DNA of 64,000 nucleotides from Polyangiaceae bacterium (GTDB lineage: Bacteria > Myxococcota_A > Polyangia > Polyangiales > Polyangiaceae), in assembly GCA_025937895.1 (NCBI GenBank), contig JAICQL010000007.1, positions 23,687 through 87,686 on the forward strand, written 5' to 3'. Each line of letters opens with the position of its first letter. Position 1 is the stretch's first letter. This document shows positions 42,772 through 51,889 of this stretch, in pieces. The notes under the pieces were generated by a model, which saw nothing but the letters and a program-made list of their open reading frames with translations, searched no databases and was not told the DNA's origin. Both the position numbers and the translations under genes were made by a program.

Positions 42772-43686
42772 ATGGCAGGCAACAGCAGCGAGTCGGGAAC
42801 GAAAACCACAAAAATTCGCGTGGCCGCGGTGCAGATGCGCGCGGGTGAGCAGCGCGAGCCAAACGTGGAGCAGGCCGTTGCCGGCATCCGCAGCGCCGCC
42901 GCGCAGGGAGCGCAGCTGGTGTGCCTGCAGGAGCTATTTGCGACGCCCTATTTCTGCCAGGTGGAGGACGCGAGCATCTTCGATCTGGCGGAGCCCGTGG
43001 ATGGCCCCACCAATCGTGCGATCGCCGCGGCGGCGCGCGAGGCGCGAGTCACCGTGCTATCGAGCTTCTTCGAGCGGCGCGCGCCGGGCGTGTACCACAA
43101 CACCGCGCTGCTGTTCGGCCCGGGCGGGGAGGAGCTGGGCATGTATCGCAAGATGCACATCCCCGATGATCCTCAGTACTACGAGAAGTTCTACTTCACG
43201 CCCGGAGACCTGGGCTTCGTGAGCGTGGCCGCGGGCAACACGCGGGTGGGGCCGCTGGTGTGCTGGGATCAGTGGTATCCGGAGGCGGCGCGGCTGACGG
43301 CGCTGGCCGGAGCAGAGCTGTTGTTCTATCCCACAGCCATCGGCTGGCTGCCGGAGGACAAGCCCAAATACGGGCCCGATCAGCTGAGCGCCTGGCAGAC
43401 GATGCAGCGCTCGCACGCCATCGCCAACGGGGTGTTCGTGGTGGTTGCCAATCGGGTGGGCATCGAGCGCTCCGGGGATCGACAGATCGAGTTCTGGGGC
43501 CACTCGTTCATCGCCGATCCCTACGGGCGCGTGATCGCGGAGGCGGGCGAAGACCCGTGCGTGCTGGTGGCCGACTGCGATCTCGGCTTGATCGAGACGG
43601 CGCGCCGCGGCTGGCCGTTCCTGCGCGATCGCCGCATCGACGCCTACGGCGGCATCGAGCGCCGCTTCGGAGCCCCCTCGCGATGA
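42772..43686 (+). CDS. aguB: N-carbamoylputrescine amidase
   Basis: A 304-residue nitrilase-family enzyme that hydrolyses N-carbamoylputrescine to putrescine, CO2 and ammonia. The catalytic triad is visible as E54 (CLQELFATPYF), K127 (YRKMHIPDD) and C164 (PLVCWDQWYPE). The contexts, including YYEKFYFTPGDLGF and GWLPEDKP, are specific for AguB rather than general nitrilases. ATG 42772 was chosen; a GTG two codons upstream is possible. It overlaps aguA by 4 bp (ATGA), so the two-step agmatine pathway is translationally coupled. Confidence 0.96.
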   Translation: MAGNSSESGTKTTKIRVAAVQMRAGEQREPNVEQAVAGIRSAAAQGAQLVCLQELFATPYFCQVEDASIFDLAEPVDGPTNRAIAAAAREARVTVLSSFFERRAPGVYHNTALLFGPGGEELGMYRKMHIPDDPQYYEKFYFTPGDLGFVSVAAGNTRVGPLVCWDQWYPEAARLTALAGAELLFYPTAIGWLPEDKPKYGPDQLSAWQTMQRSHAIANGVFVVVANRVGIERSGDRQIEFWGHSFIADPYGRVIAEAGEDPCVLVADCDLGLIETARRGWPFLRDRRIDAYGGIERRFGAPSR

Positions 43687-44768
43687 GCGCGACCCCGCGA
43701 GAGCTCGGCTACCGCTGGCCCGCAGAGTGGGAGCCGCAGCGCGCCACCTGGCTTTCGTGGCCGCACAACGCCGACGACTGGCCCGGCAAGTTTCAGGGCA
43801 TCGAGTGGGTGTTCTGCGAGATGATCCGCTGGCTATGCGAGGTGCAGCGGGTGGGGCTGATCGTGGCTTCGGAGGCGGCGGGGCAGCAAGCGCTGCATGC
43901 CCTGGGCCTGGTGGGCACACGGCTGGCGCAGGTCGAGCTGCTGGTGGCGCCGACCGATCGCTCCTGGACCCGCGACTACTCGCCGGAGTGGCTGGTGCGC
44001 CCGGCCAGTGCGGGGCAGCCCGCGCAGCTCGGCGCCGTGAAGTGGCAGTTCAACGGCTGGGCGCGCTACCCCAATCACGAGCTGGATGAAGCAGCGGGAG
44101 AGCGGCTGGCGCGCGCGCGCAGCGAGCAGGTGTGGCTGCCCACCCGCAGTGGCCCGGGCTCGGCGCGCTTCGTGCTGGAGGGCGGCGCCATCGACGGCGA
44201 CGGGCAGGGTACCCTGCTCACCACCAGCGACTGCTTGCTGGGCACCGTGCACCCGCGCAACCCGGAGCTGGATCAGGCCGGTATCGAGCGCGTGCTGCGT
44301 GACTACCTGGCCGTGGACAAGGTGATCTTCCTGCCCGCCGGGGTCGCGGGCGACGACACCTCGGGCCACGTCGATGATCTCGGGCGCTTCGTGGCACCAG
44401 GGCGCGTGCTGCTGGCGCGCGAGAGCGACGTGCACGACGACAACTACCTGCCGCTCGAGCGCGCGCGCGAGCAGCTGCTGGGCGAGCGCGACGCGCGCGG
44501 CCGGCGGCTGGAGGTGATCGCGCTGCCCATGCCGGCGCCACGCTTTCACGCCGGTGAGCGCCTGCCCGCGAGCTACGCCAATTTCTTGATCGCCAACGAG
44601 CTGGTGCTGGTGCCCACCTTCAATGATCCGAAGGACCGCCACGTGCTGGGCCTGCTCTCCGAGCTGTTCCCCGGGCGCCGGGTGGTGGGCATTCACTGCC
44701 TGGATCTGGTGTGGGGCCTGGGCTCGGTGCACTGCAGCACGCACCAGGAGCCAGCGCTGCCGGGCTGA
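43683..44768 (+). CDS. aguA: Agmatine deiminase
   Basis: A 361-residue enzyme of the PAD_porph family that converts agmatine to N-carbamoylputrescine. Signatures are WPAEWEPQRATWLSWPHN at the N-terminus, the substrate Asp in SWTRDYSP, LEGGAID, the catalytic His region DDTSGHVDD, and the nucleophile C351 in GSVHCSTHQEPA. The ATG lies inside the aguB stop. Together with AguB it makes putrescine from arginine-derived agmatine; arginine decarboxylase is not in the window. It converges on a small lipoprotein gene. Confidence 0.97.
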   Translation: MSATPRELGYRWPAEWEPQRATWLSWPHNADDWPGKFQGIEWVFCEMIRWLCEVQRVGLIVASEAAGQQALHALGLVGTRLAQVELLVAPTDRSWTRDYSPEWLVRPASAGQPAQLGAVKWQFNGWARYPNHELDEAAGERLARARSEQVWLPTRSGPGSARFVLEGGAIDGDGQGTLLTTSDCLLGTVHPRNPELDQAGIERVLRDYLAVDKVIFLPAGVAGDDTSGHVDDLGRFVAPGRVLLARESDVHDDNYLPLERAREQLLGERDARGRRLEVIALPMPAPRFHAGERLPASYANFLIANELVLVPTFNDPKDRHVLGLLSELFPGRRVVGIHCLDLVWGLGSVHCSTHQEPALPG

Positions 44769-44800
44769 GTCCGCTCAGATCCCCGCTTCAGGTTCTTGCT

Positions 44801-45262
44801 TCAGAGGCGCGCGCCGATCAGCGCCTTGCGCATCACGCGCACCTGCGTCTCCGCACACTGCTCGCTCAGCGCCCTGGCCTGAGCGAGCTCGCGCTCCGCG
44901 CGGGCCAGCCGCTCGCCCACGTCGGGCGGCGGCGGGGTGGACGCGCGGGCGTGCTGCTCCAGCTCCTGGATGGTGTCCAGGCTGCCCTGGTGCAGCCGGT
45001 ATGCGCGCAGACACAGATCCTGCAGCGCGCAGGCCTCGGCGTCGGGGCACGTCACCCGGGTCAGCGCCTCGAGCGGCTCGCGCTTGTCGAGATTATCGGC
45101 GCGCCGCAGCCGATCGATGTGCTCCACCAGGCGCGCCACCTGACCCTGGTGCGCGCGCTCCGCGTCCGACTTGCAGCCTACGAAGAGCACGGCAGGCAGC
45201 GTTGCGGCCAGAAACACGACCGGCACGCGCAGGCGTGTCCGGCACGGCGAGCTCAGCGCCAT
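44801..45262 (-). CDS. Small coiled-coil lipoprotein
   Basis: A 153-residue exported protein. The signal ends in lipobox LFVGCKS (Cys about 30). The mature part is helical and charged (GQVARLVEHIDRLRRA, ERLARAERELAQARAL), suggesting coiled coil, with five Cys, including CPDAEACALQDLCLRAY, for possible disulfides. No family recognised. It is 31 nt downstream of a zinc-ribbon membrane protein on the same strand and may be co-transcribed with it. Confidence 0.75.
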   Translation of the reverse strand: MALSSPCRTRLRVPVVFLAATLPAVLFVGCKSDAERAHQGQVARLVEHIDRLRRADNLDKREPLEALTRVTCPDAEACALQDLCLRAYRLHQGSLDTIQELEQHARASTPPPPDVGERLARAERELAQARALSEQCAETQVRVMRKALIGARL

Positions 45263-45293
45263 GGCGTCGCGGAGCCGCTCGGCGCGCGCTCTC

Positions 45294-45833
45294 TCATTCC
45301 TGGGTACGGGGGGTGGGCCCCACCTGAATGCGCTCGCCCACGTACGAGCCGATGAGGGCGAACAGGATGCCCAGCGCTGACATCAGCACGTACATGAACG
45401 CGGGCATGACCTTCACCGTCTGGTTGTTGAAGAGCAGGAAGGCGGTGGGCATCGCCACCAGGAAGGTGGCGACCACCGGCTCGATCACCGTGCGTCCGGG
45501 AGAGATGAGGCCGATCAGCATGCCCGAGACGAACCAGATCGGGATGGCGAGCATCATGCCTGCGGAGCCCTCGAAGTCAAAGGCAGACACCACCATGGGC
45601 AAGCCGACCACGATCGCTGCAGTGAGGATGCCGACAACCCCGAGCGAGATGCCGCACCAGGTGGCGGAGAAGCCCTCCTGGTGATAGCTGCGCTCGCCCA
45701 GCTCCTCATGCCGGCTGGGGCGGCGGGACTCGAGCATGCGGCCGCCGCACGACTGGCAATGCCCGCCAGGGGCGGTAACGGAGTTGGGCGCCCCGCACAG
45801 GGGGCAGGGGCGTGTGTCTTTCGATTCCGCCAT
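45294..45833 (-). CDS. Zinc-ribbon membrane protein
   Basis: A 179-residue protein. ATG 45833 directly begins a small zinc ribbon with two Cys pairs (CPLC at about 10-13, CQSC at about 25-28). Four hydrophobic segments follow between about residues 58 and 170 (ISLGVVGILTAAIVVGLPMV, IPIWFVSGMLIGLI, LVAMPTAFLLF, FMYVLMSALGILFALI). The function is unknown; zinc ribbons on membrane proteins often mediate protein contacts. A longer upstream frame to 45944 lacks features and was not used. Confidence 0.78.
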   Translation of the reverse strand: MAESKDTRPCPLCGAPNSVTAPGGHCQSCGGRMLESRRPSRHEELGERSYHQEGFSATWCGISLGVVGILTAAIVVGLPMVVSAFDFEGSAGMMLAIPIWFVSGMLIGLISPGRTVIEPVVATFLVAMPTAFLLFNNQTVKVMPAFMYVLMSALGILFALIGSYVGERIQVGPTPRTQE

Positions 45834-46196
45834 GCGCTCTATTCTACTTTCTCCGGCTGGATCTGCACCCCACCAGAACGTCTGTCGCCCCAGCCGGCGA
45901 TAGAGGCCGCGAGCGGCGCTGCGTCCCCCCGCGCGGTGGCACATCCACTCCGGGGTGAGCTCGAGCGGCCGAAAGGCTGAAACGAACCGAGCCGCGCTTT
46001 GGCGTGGGTAGCGAAATGGGGCCGAAGTAGCGGCAGCGAGAGGCCGTTAACGGTTGGAAATGGCTCCCAGCTCTCACTCGAGGCCGCCTCCCGCACAGGG
46101 ACGGCAGGCGGGCACATTCTAGAGCCGCCCGTCGCCGAGCATCTCCGAGCCATTCCCCAAACCTTCGACCACCGCGACCCCTCCGGCTCCACACGA
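45834..46196. other. Divergent intergenic region
   Basis: 363 bases between a minus-strand zinc-ribbon gene and the plus-strand oxidoreductase-like gene. Promoters for both are expected; no clear consensus, operator or hairpin was found. An in-frame extension of the oxidoreductase to 45999 exists but starts at a non-ATG codon and has no homology features. Confidence 0.35.
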
Positions 46197-47759
46197 ATGA
46201 CCCTCCGCCACTTCGACGTCGTCATCATGGGCCGCTCTCTCGGTTGCCTGAGCGCGGCGGCGCTGCTGGCGCGACGCGATTTCCGGGTGCTGGTGATCGG
46301 GCAAGGGGAGAGGCCGCCCGGCTACAGCTGGGAGGGGCGGCGGCTCGGGCGGCGCGCCTTCACCTTGCTGTTTCACGAGACGCCGGTGTGGCGGCGGGTG
46401 CTGCAGGATCTGGCGCAGAGTCAGACGTTCCGGCGGCGCACGCGGCGTCGCGAGCCGAGCTTCAGCCTGCTCACCTCGGTGGGCCGGCTGCAGATGTGGG
46501 CGGAGCGCGCGGCGCTGGCTGGTGAGACACGGCGGGAGTTCCCCGACGTGCCGCCGATCATCGACGAGATCGCGCTCAGCGTGGGCCTGGCGCATCGCGG
46601 GCTGGAGTCGGTGCTGGAGCGCGACACGGCCTGGCCGCCACAGAACCTGCTGGAGCGGCTGCGCGCGCGGCGCTGGCTGCGCGCGCTGCCGTGGGTGGGA
46701 GAGGACATGCGCGTGCTGCTGGACAAGCTGCCTGCGGGGCACGTCTATCGTGACGCAGCGTTCTTGCCGGCGGCATTCGCGGGGGACTGGGCCAATCCGC
46801 CGCCGGAGCTGCCGGTGCTGGGCGCCGCGCGGCTGCTGCAGGCCTTCGTGCGGCACGCCGCCTGGTTCGAGGGAGGCGAGGAGGCCTTCGAAGATTTTCT
46901 GGTGCAACGCATCCAGGCACACGGCGGTGTGTGCCGCCTGGAGGAACGCGCCGACGGCCTCACCCTGCGCCGGGGACGGGTCTCGGGCGTGGTGATCGGC
47001 GGCGGCGAGCAGACGATCGGCACGGAGTGCGTGATCACCAACCTCGACGGCAGGGCGCTCGTGGAGCTGTCGGAGGGGGGCGGGCTGAGCCATCACTACG
47101 CGGCCTGGCCCGAGCTCAAGCCCACCACCGGGCGTTTCGTCGTCTCCTGCTGGCTGCGCACTCAGGGCTTGCCGGAGCCGCTGGCGCAGGAGGCGCTGGT
47201 GCTGCCGGCGCGGGGCTCGCAGGGGCGCGCTGGGCCGCGGCCCGTGCTGCACTTGCAGCATCGCCCTGCGGGCAGCTCCAGCTCGGGCGAGCCGCTCAGC
47301 TCGCTGGTGGCCGAAGCGCTGGTGCCGCTCGGCCTCGGGCGGCGCATGAGCGAGCTGCGCGAGGACGTGCTCGACGTGTTGCGCGAGCAGTTTCCATTTC
47401 TCGACCGGCACCTGGTGCTGGTGGACTCGCCGCACGATGGGCTGCCGCTGCACCAGTATCACGAGGGCCGGCGGCGGGAGGTCGAGCGGGTCTACATCCC
47501 GGGCGCCTCGGCTCGCGCCGAGCCGCTGCGCCCGCTCTGGCGCGCGGAGACGCCGGGCTTTCTGGGGCTGGCCGGCGAACCCATGGCCGGTCCGGTGCGA
47601 GGCACCTGGCTGGTCGGCACCACGGTGTTTCCCGGTCTGGGACAGGAGGGTGAGGTGCTGGCAGCCTGGAACGTGGCGCAGCGAATCACGCGCCAGGACA
47701 AGGCCTGGCAGAAGCGCCGCCGGCAGATGTGGAGCAAGATCGACACCGACACCGCCTGA
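46197..47759 (+). CDS. FAD-dependent oxidoreductase-like protein, degenerate dinucleotide motif
   Basis: A 520-residue protein with the overall layout of phytoene-desaturase-type flavoenzymes. The N-terminal beta-alpha-beta unit (FDVVIMG, AAALLARRDFRVLVIG) aligns well, but the binding loop is GRSLGC (12-17) instead of GxGxxG, and the acidic residue after the second strand is Gly. FAD affinity may therefore be lost or altered. The C-terminal region with GLGQEGEVLAAWNVAQRI matches the usual FAD-contacting end. It is followed 21 nt later by rsmD and may share its transcript. Substrate unknown. Confidence 0.75.
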   Translation: MTLRHFDVVIMGRSLGCLSAAALLARRDFRVLVIGQGERPPGYSWEGRRLGRRAFTLLFHETPVWRRVLQDLAQSQTFRRRTRRREPSFSLLTSVGRLQMWAERAALAGETRREFPDVPPIIDEIALSVGLAHRGLESVLERDTAWPPQNLLERLRARRWLRALPWVGEDMRVLLDKLPAGHVYRDAAFLPAAFAGDWANPPPELPVLGAARLLQAFVRHAAWFEGGEEAFEDFLVQRIQAHGGVCRLEERADGLTLRRGRVSGVVIGGGEQTIGTECVITNLDGRALVELSEGGGLSHHYAAWPELKPTTGRFVVSCWLRTQGLPEPLAQEALVLPARGSQGRAGPRPVLHLQHRPAGSSSSGEPLSSLVAEALVPLGLGRRMSELREDVLDVLREQFPFLDRHLVLVDSPHDGLPLHQYHEGRRREVERVYIPGASARAEPLRPLWRAETPGFLGLAGEPMAGPVRGTWLVGTTVFPGLGQEGEVLAAWNVAQRITRQDKAWQKRRRQMWSKIDTDTA

Positions 47760-47780
47760 GGGCGGTGTAGATAGCCGTCC

Positions 47781-48428
47781 GTGCGCATCATCGCCGGCAA
47801 GTTTCGCGGGCGGCAGCTCTCCTGCCCGCCGGAGGTCACCCGACCCACCCTGGATCGCGTGCGCGAGGCGCTGTTCTCGATCCTCGGCGATCTGAGCGGG
47901 CAGTGCGTGGTGGACCTGTACGCGGGCAGCGGCGCGCTCGGGCTGGAGGCGCTGTCGCGCGGCGCGCGGCACGTCACCCTGGTGGAGGCGGATCGGCGCG
48001 CGGCGCAGGTGATCCGCAAGAACGTGGCCAGCTGGAACGCCGGCGCTCAGCTGCGCGTGCTGGAGACGACGGTGGAGCACAGCCGCGCCGCACTGGCGGC
48101 GCTGAAGCCCATCGATCTGGTGCTGGCCGATCCGCCGTGGAAGATCGCGCAGGAGGCGGCGCTCAGCGTGGCGCGTGCGGTAAAGGGCTCGCTGGCGAGC
48201 GACGCGCGCGTGGTGCTGGGGCACGCGGCGCGCGAGCGCTTGAGCCTGGGCGAGGACAGTGGGCTCGTGGTCGTGGACTGTCGTACCTGGGGTGACTCAG
48301 CCTTGTCCTTCCTTACCCCGCTCTCCCCGGTGGCGGTCACGCCCACGCTCGACCTCGCCGAGCCGGCAGGCGAAGACCCCGGGGAAGAATCCGCCGCGGG
48401 CCCACCCGACAGGGAAATTTCCTCGTGA
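47781..48428 (+). CDS. rsmD: 16S rRNA (guanine-966 N2)-methyltransferase RsmD
   Basis: A 215-residue SAM-dependent enzyme that methylates G966 of 16S rRNA during 30S assembly. It starts [13 protein letters not shown] (GTG 47781), has [16 protein letters not shown], the SAM motif [20 protein letters not shown], and the catalytic motif DPPW in place of the usual DPPY or DPPF; Trp is tolerated in related enzymes. A 20-residue acidic Pro-rich tail extends beyond the usual end. It is preceded closely by the oxidoreductase-like gene. Confidence 0.93.
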   Translation: MRIIAGKFRGRQLSCPPEVTRPTLDRVREALFSILGDLSGQCVVDLYAGSGALGLEALSRGARHVTLVEADRRAAQVIRKNVASWNAGAQLRVLETTVEHSRAALAALKPIDLVLADPPWKIAQEAALSVARAVKGSLASDARVVLGHAARERLSLGEDSGLVVVDCRTWGDSALSFLTPLSPVAVTPTLDLAEPAGEDPGEESAAGPPDREISS

Positions 48429-48512
48429 AATCCACTCGCAAAGCCACGGGCGGCGGCGCGCGAATTTCCATCGCTTCGATGGACTCGCCATACTAGGCTT
48501 GAGAGAATCAGC

Positions 48513-49130
48513 GTGACCTCTCCGAGTTTGTCTCCATCTCCTCCGGAGAGCCGCGGCGGTGGCGCGAAGGTGGCCATCATCGCCGGCATCGGCGTGGCGG
48601 TGCTGGCCGCCGTGTTGGTGCCGCGGCTGAGCAGCAAGCCTGCTCCGGAGCCCGCGCCTGCACCCGCCCCCGCCAGCACGGCCAAGCCTGCAGCGCAGCT
48701 GTCGGAGCCACCGCCTCCTCCGCCGCCGGAGCCCGAGCCCGAGCAGGCCGTGGTGGCTGCGCCCGAGGCCAAGCCTGCAGAAGCGCCGAAGGCCGGCCCC
48801 AAGAAGCCGAAGGGCTGTGAGGTGCAGGAGTGCAAGGGCAACGCCGGGGTGGACATTCACGGCGCCTTGCGAGCCAAGGCGGGTCAAGTGCGTAGCTGTT
48901 ATGAGCGCGCGCTCGCCCATAACGCCGGTCTGCAGGGCAAAGTCGAGGTGGACGTACGCATCGCCCCGAGCGGGGAGGTGTGCTCGGCGTCCATTGCGAA
49001 AGAGACGTTGGGGGATCCGGCCGTGCTGTCGTGCGTGCTACAGCGCTTCCGCAGCGGCCAATTTCCGAAGCCGGCCGGCGGCTGTATCGACACTCGCGTG
49101 CCGATCAACTTCGTGCCGCCTCAACCCTGA
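48513..49130 (+). CDS. AgmX/PglI C-terminal domain protein (TonB-like)
   Basis: A 205-residue membrane-anchored protein. One helix lies at about 18-38 (VAIIAGIGVAVLAAVLV), followed by a Pro/Ala/Glu-rich linker of about 65 residues, as in TonB-like energy transducers. Residues 110-205 form the AgmX/PglI C-terminal domain, with RSCYERALAHNAGLQGKVEV, LSCVLQRFRSGQF and the final VPINF. In myxobacteria such domains occur in gliding (AgmX/GltJ) and envelope proteins. GTG 48513 has GAGAG upstream. It may be a periplasm-spanning linker; the partner is unknown. Confidence 0.88.
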   Translation: MTSPSLSPSPPESRGGGAKVAIIAGIGVAVLAAVLVPRLSSKPAPEPAPAPAPASTAKPAAQLSEPPPPPPPEPEPEQAVVAAPEAKPAEAPKAGPKKPKGCEVQECKGNAGVDIHGALRAKAGQVRSCYERALAHNAGLQGKVEVDVRIAPSGEVCSASIAKETLGDPAVLSCVLQRFRSGQFPKPAGGCIDTRVPINFVPPQP

Positions 49131-49158
49131 CCCTTAGCCCCTCGAAAGAGACTGCTCC

Positions 49159-49965
49159 GTGAGCGCCGTCGCCAGCGCCGCTCCTCGTCACGGCATCCTG
49201 CTCACGCTCGCGTACGACGGCTCGCGCTTCTCTGGATTCGCTCCGCAGAACAATGGCGTGACCGTTGCGGGCGTGCTGCGCGGAGCCATCCGGCAGATGG
49301 ATCCGAGCGTGGGCACGCTGCGCGTGGCCAGCCGTACCGACGCCGGGGTGCACGCGCGAGCGCAGATCGTCAGCTTCGATACGGAGCTGCAGATCGAGTC
49401 ACGCGGCTGGCTGCTGGGGCTGAGCGCGTTTCTGCCGCCCGAGGTGGCGGTGCAACGGGTGGCGCGGGTCGCGGCGGGCTTCAACCCCAGCCAGGAAGCT
49501 CACGCCAAGACGTATCACTACTGGATCTTGCGCGGCACCATCCGCGATCCGTTCCTGGCGGGCAAAGCCTGGCGCGTGCACGACCGCCTGGACCTCGCGG
49601 CGATGCAGCGAGAGGCCGAGCAGCTGCTCGGCACGCACGATTTTTCCGCGTTCCGCGGCGCGGCCGATCGCAGAGAAAATGCCGTGCGCACCATCAGCCG
49701 CGCCGAGCTGAGCGAGCTGCCGGAGAGCCCGCGCTGTCTGCGCTTCGCGATCCGCGGCGATCGCTTCCTCTACAACATGGTGCGCATCATCGTCGGCACC
49801 CTGGTCGACGTGGGCCGCGGGCGCGTGGAGCCGGGCAGCTTTGCCCGTGCTTTTGCCTCGAAGGAGCGTACCGATCTGGGCATGACGGCGCCGCCGGACG
49901 GGCTGTACCTGGACCGCGTGGAGCTCGAGGATTGGGGTCACTCGGAGTGGCCCAACCAGTTTTGA
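49159..49965 (+). CDS. truA: tRNA pseudouridine(38-40) synthase TruA
   Basis: A 268-residue enzyme that makes pseudouridine at positions 38-40 of the tRNA anticodon arm. The catalytic Asp is in SRTDAGVHA, and other family features are LAYDGSRFSGF, the KTYHYWILRG strand and FLYNMVRIIVGTLVDVGRG. GTG 49159 follows GAAAGAGA. It is 28 nt downstream of the AgmX/PglI gene and may share its transcript. The length is typical. Confidence 0.96.
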   Translation: MSAVASAAPRHGILLTLAYDGSRFSGFAPQNNGVTVAGVLRGAIRQMDPSVGTLRVASRTDAGVHARAQIVSFDTELQIESRGWLLGLSAFLPPEVAVQRVARVAAGFNPSQEAHAKTYHYWILRGTIRDPFLAGKAWRVHDRLDLAAMQREAEQLLGTHDFSAFRGAADRRENAVRTISRAELSELPESPRCLRFAIRGDRFLYNMVRIIVGTLVDVGRGRVEPGSFARAFASKERTDLGMTAPPDGLYLDRVELEDWGHSEWPNQF

Positions 49966-50113
49966 GCGCGGTGCGAATCCGTCTACGCGGAGCGGCTGTC
50001 CCGGCGAGGTAGAAGCCGCTAATAGGCCGCTGGTCGCCAGCTTTTAGCGCGCACCGTATTTTGAGCAGCCGTGCTATGCCCTGCGCGGGCCAGCGCGGCC
50101 GAAGGAGTGACTT

Positions 50114-51889
50114 ATGGGTCTGAAGAGCCGAATCATCGATCGTGGAAGGCAGCTCGTGATGAGCCCTGCCGTGATGCGTTGGGTCTCCGACGATCGAGTG
50201 ATGAAGGCAGCAGAGGGTGTGCTGGACGCGAAGACGCGCGTGCGCTTGGCCTGGCACATGCTGAAGAACGGGCATGCGTTGCCGCACGTGGATCCGGCAC
50301 TGGATGACTCGCTGGGCGAGACGGTGGGGCAGACGAACGGCTCATCGCACGCGCAGGTCGGCCGCGCTCACTCGAGCAACGGGAGCGGGGGTGCAGCCGG
50401 CAATGGCCGGCATGGCAATGGCGTGCATGGCAACGGCCCTGGCAGTGGCGATGGCAGTGGCGTTCACGCTGGCAATGGCTACAGCCATGGCAGCAACGGC
50501 AAGAGTGCGGGCAACGGCGCAGGCCTGGAGGTGAGCACGGTCGAGGCCGGGCATGAGCCGCGAGTGCGAGCGCGCAGCGGCGCCGCAGCCGTCACCGACG
50601 TGGCCGCGCTCAACGGTGCTGCGGCGCGCGAGGCCAGCGACGGCATGGAAGACGCGCTCAAGGAGCGCACCAGCCTGGCCAACGTCGGCGGGTACGACGT
50701 GTTCGAGAAGTGTTACCAGTTCACCGCCGCAGACAATGCGCGCAAGGCGGGGCTGTATCCCTTCTTCCGCCCGCTCGATTTCAACGACGGGCCAGAGGCG
50801 GTGATCGACGGGCGGCGCGTGCTGATGTTCGGCTCCAACAACTACCTGGGCCTGACCACGCACCCCAAGGTGCGTGAGGCGGCCAAGGCTGCCATCGATC
50901 GCTTCGGCACCAGCATGACCGGCTCGCGCCTGGTCAACGGCTCGATGAAGCTGCACAACGAGTTCGAGGAGAAGCTGGCGGGCTTCTTCGGCAAGGAAGC
51001 TGCGCTGGTCTTCACCACCGGCTACCAGGTGAACATCGCCACCATCGCCGCGCTGCTGTCCAACAAGGCCAGCGTGGCCGTGGTCGATCGCAACGTGCAC
51101 GCCTCGCTGTACGACGGCGTGCGTCTGGGGCAGGCCGCGGGTGCGCGCTTTACCCGCTTCAAGCACGCGGACCCGGAGTCGCTGGACCGCGCGCTGCAGC
51201 GAGTGGAGGCGGGCGAGGGCGCGCTGGTGATCACCGATGGCGTGTTCAGCGCCGAGGGCGAGATCGCCAAGCTGGACGAGATCGTGCCGATCGTGAAGAA
51301 GCACCGCGCGCGGCTGCTGGTGGACGACGCCCACGCGCTGGGCGTGATCGGCCCGGGTGGGCGCGGCACGGCCCACCACTTCGGCCTGGAGAAGGACGTG
51401 GACCTGATCGGCGGCACCTTCAGCAAGTCGATGGCCAGCATCGGCGGCTGGCTGGTGGGGGAGCGCAAGGTGTTGCAGTACGTGCAGCACTTCGCGCCCT
51501 CGTTCATGTTCGCTGCCAGCGCGGCGCCGCCCAGCGTGGCGGCGGCCATGGCCGCCTTCGACCTGATGCAGGAGGAGCCGTGGCGCATGGAGCGCCTGCG
51601 CGAGAACTTCACGTACATGCGCGACGAGCTGCGCAAGATGGGCTTCGAGCTGGGGCACACGCAGACGGCCGTGATCCCGATCTTCATCCGTCAGGATCTG
51701 CGCACCCTGATGATGTGGCGCGAGCTCCTGGAGGAGCATGGCGTGTACACCAACCCGTTCATCTCCCCCGGAGTGCCGCCCAAGAGCGCGATGTTGCGCA
51801 CCAGCTACATGGCCACCCACGAGCGCAAGCACCTCGACCGCGGGCTCGAGGCCCTGTACAAGGCCGGCAAGAAGTACGGGGTGATCTGA
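50114..51889 (+). CDS. Serine palmitoyltransferase-like PLP enzyme with extra N-terminal domain
   Basis: A 591-residue alpha-oxoamine synthase that condenses an amino acid with an acyl thioester, most likely serine with a long acyl group as the first step of sphingolipid synthesis. The PLP lysine is K438 in GTFSKSMASIGG, a context typical of serine palmitoyltransferase; VDDAHALGV carries the cofactor-contacting residues. Unlike standard enzymes of about 400 residues it has an N-terminal domain (1-70) and a Gly/Asn/Ser/His-rich linker (about 76-136). ATG 50114 has AAGGAG seven nt upstream. The stop is immediately followed by the start of the likely ceramide synthase. Confidence 0.88.
   Translation: MGLKSRIIDRGRQLVMSPAVMRWVSDDRVMKAAEGVLDAKTRVRLAWHMLKNGHALPHVDPALDDSLGETVGQTNGSSHAQVGRAHSSNGSGGAAGNGRHGNGVHGNGPGSGDGSGVHAGNGYSHGSNGKSAGNGAGLEVSTVEAGHEPRVRARSGAAAVTDVAALNGAAAREASDGMEDALKERTSLANVGGYDVFEKCYQFTAADNARKAGLYPFFRPLDFNDGPEAVIDGRRVLMFGSNNYLGLTTHPKVREAAKAAIDRFGTSMTGSRLVNGSMKLHNEFEEKLAGFFGKEAALVFTTGYQVNIATIAALLSNKASVAVVDRNVHASLYDGVRLGQAAGARFTRFKHADPESLDRALQRVEAGEGALVITDGVFSAEGEIAKLDEIVPIVKKHRARLLVDDAHALGVIGPGGRGTAHHFGLEKDVDLIGGTFSKSMASIGGWLVGERKVLQYVQHFAPSFMFAASAAPPSVAAAMAAFDLMQEEPWRMERLRENFTYMRDELRKMGFELGHTQTAVIPIFIRQDLRTLMMWRELLEEHGVYTNPFISPGVPPKSAMLRTSYMATHERKHLDRGLEALYKAGKKYGVI

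Noticed and set aside
47781..48428. RsmD as catalytically altered because of DPPW
   Set aside because: Trp at this position is accepted in related N-methyltransferases, so the change alone is not evidence of altered function.
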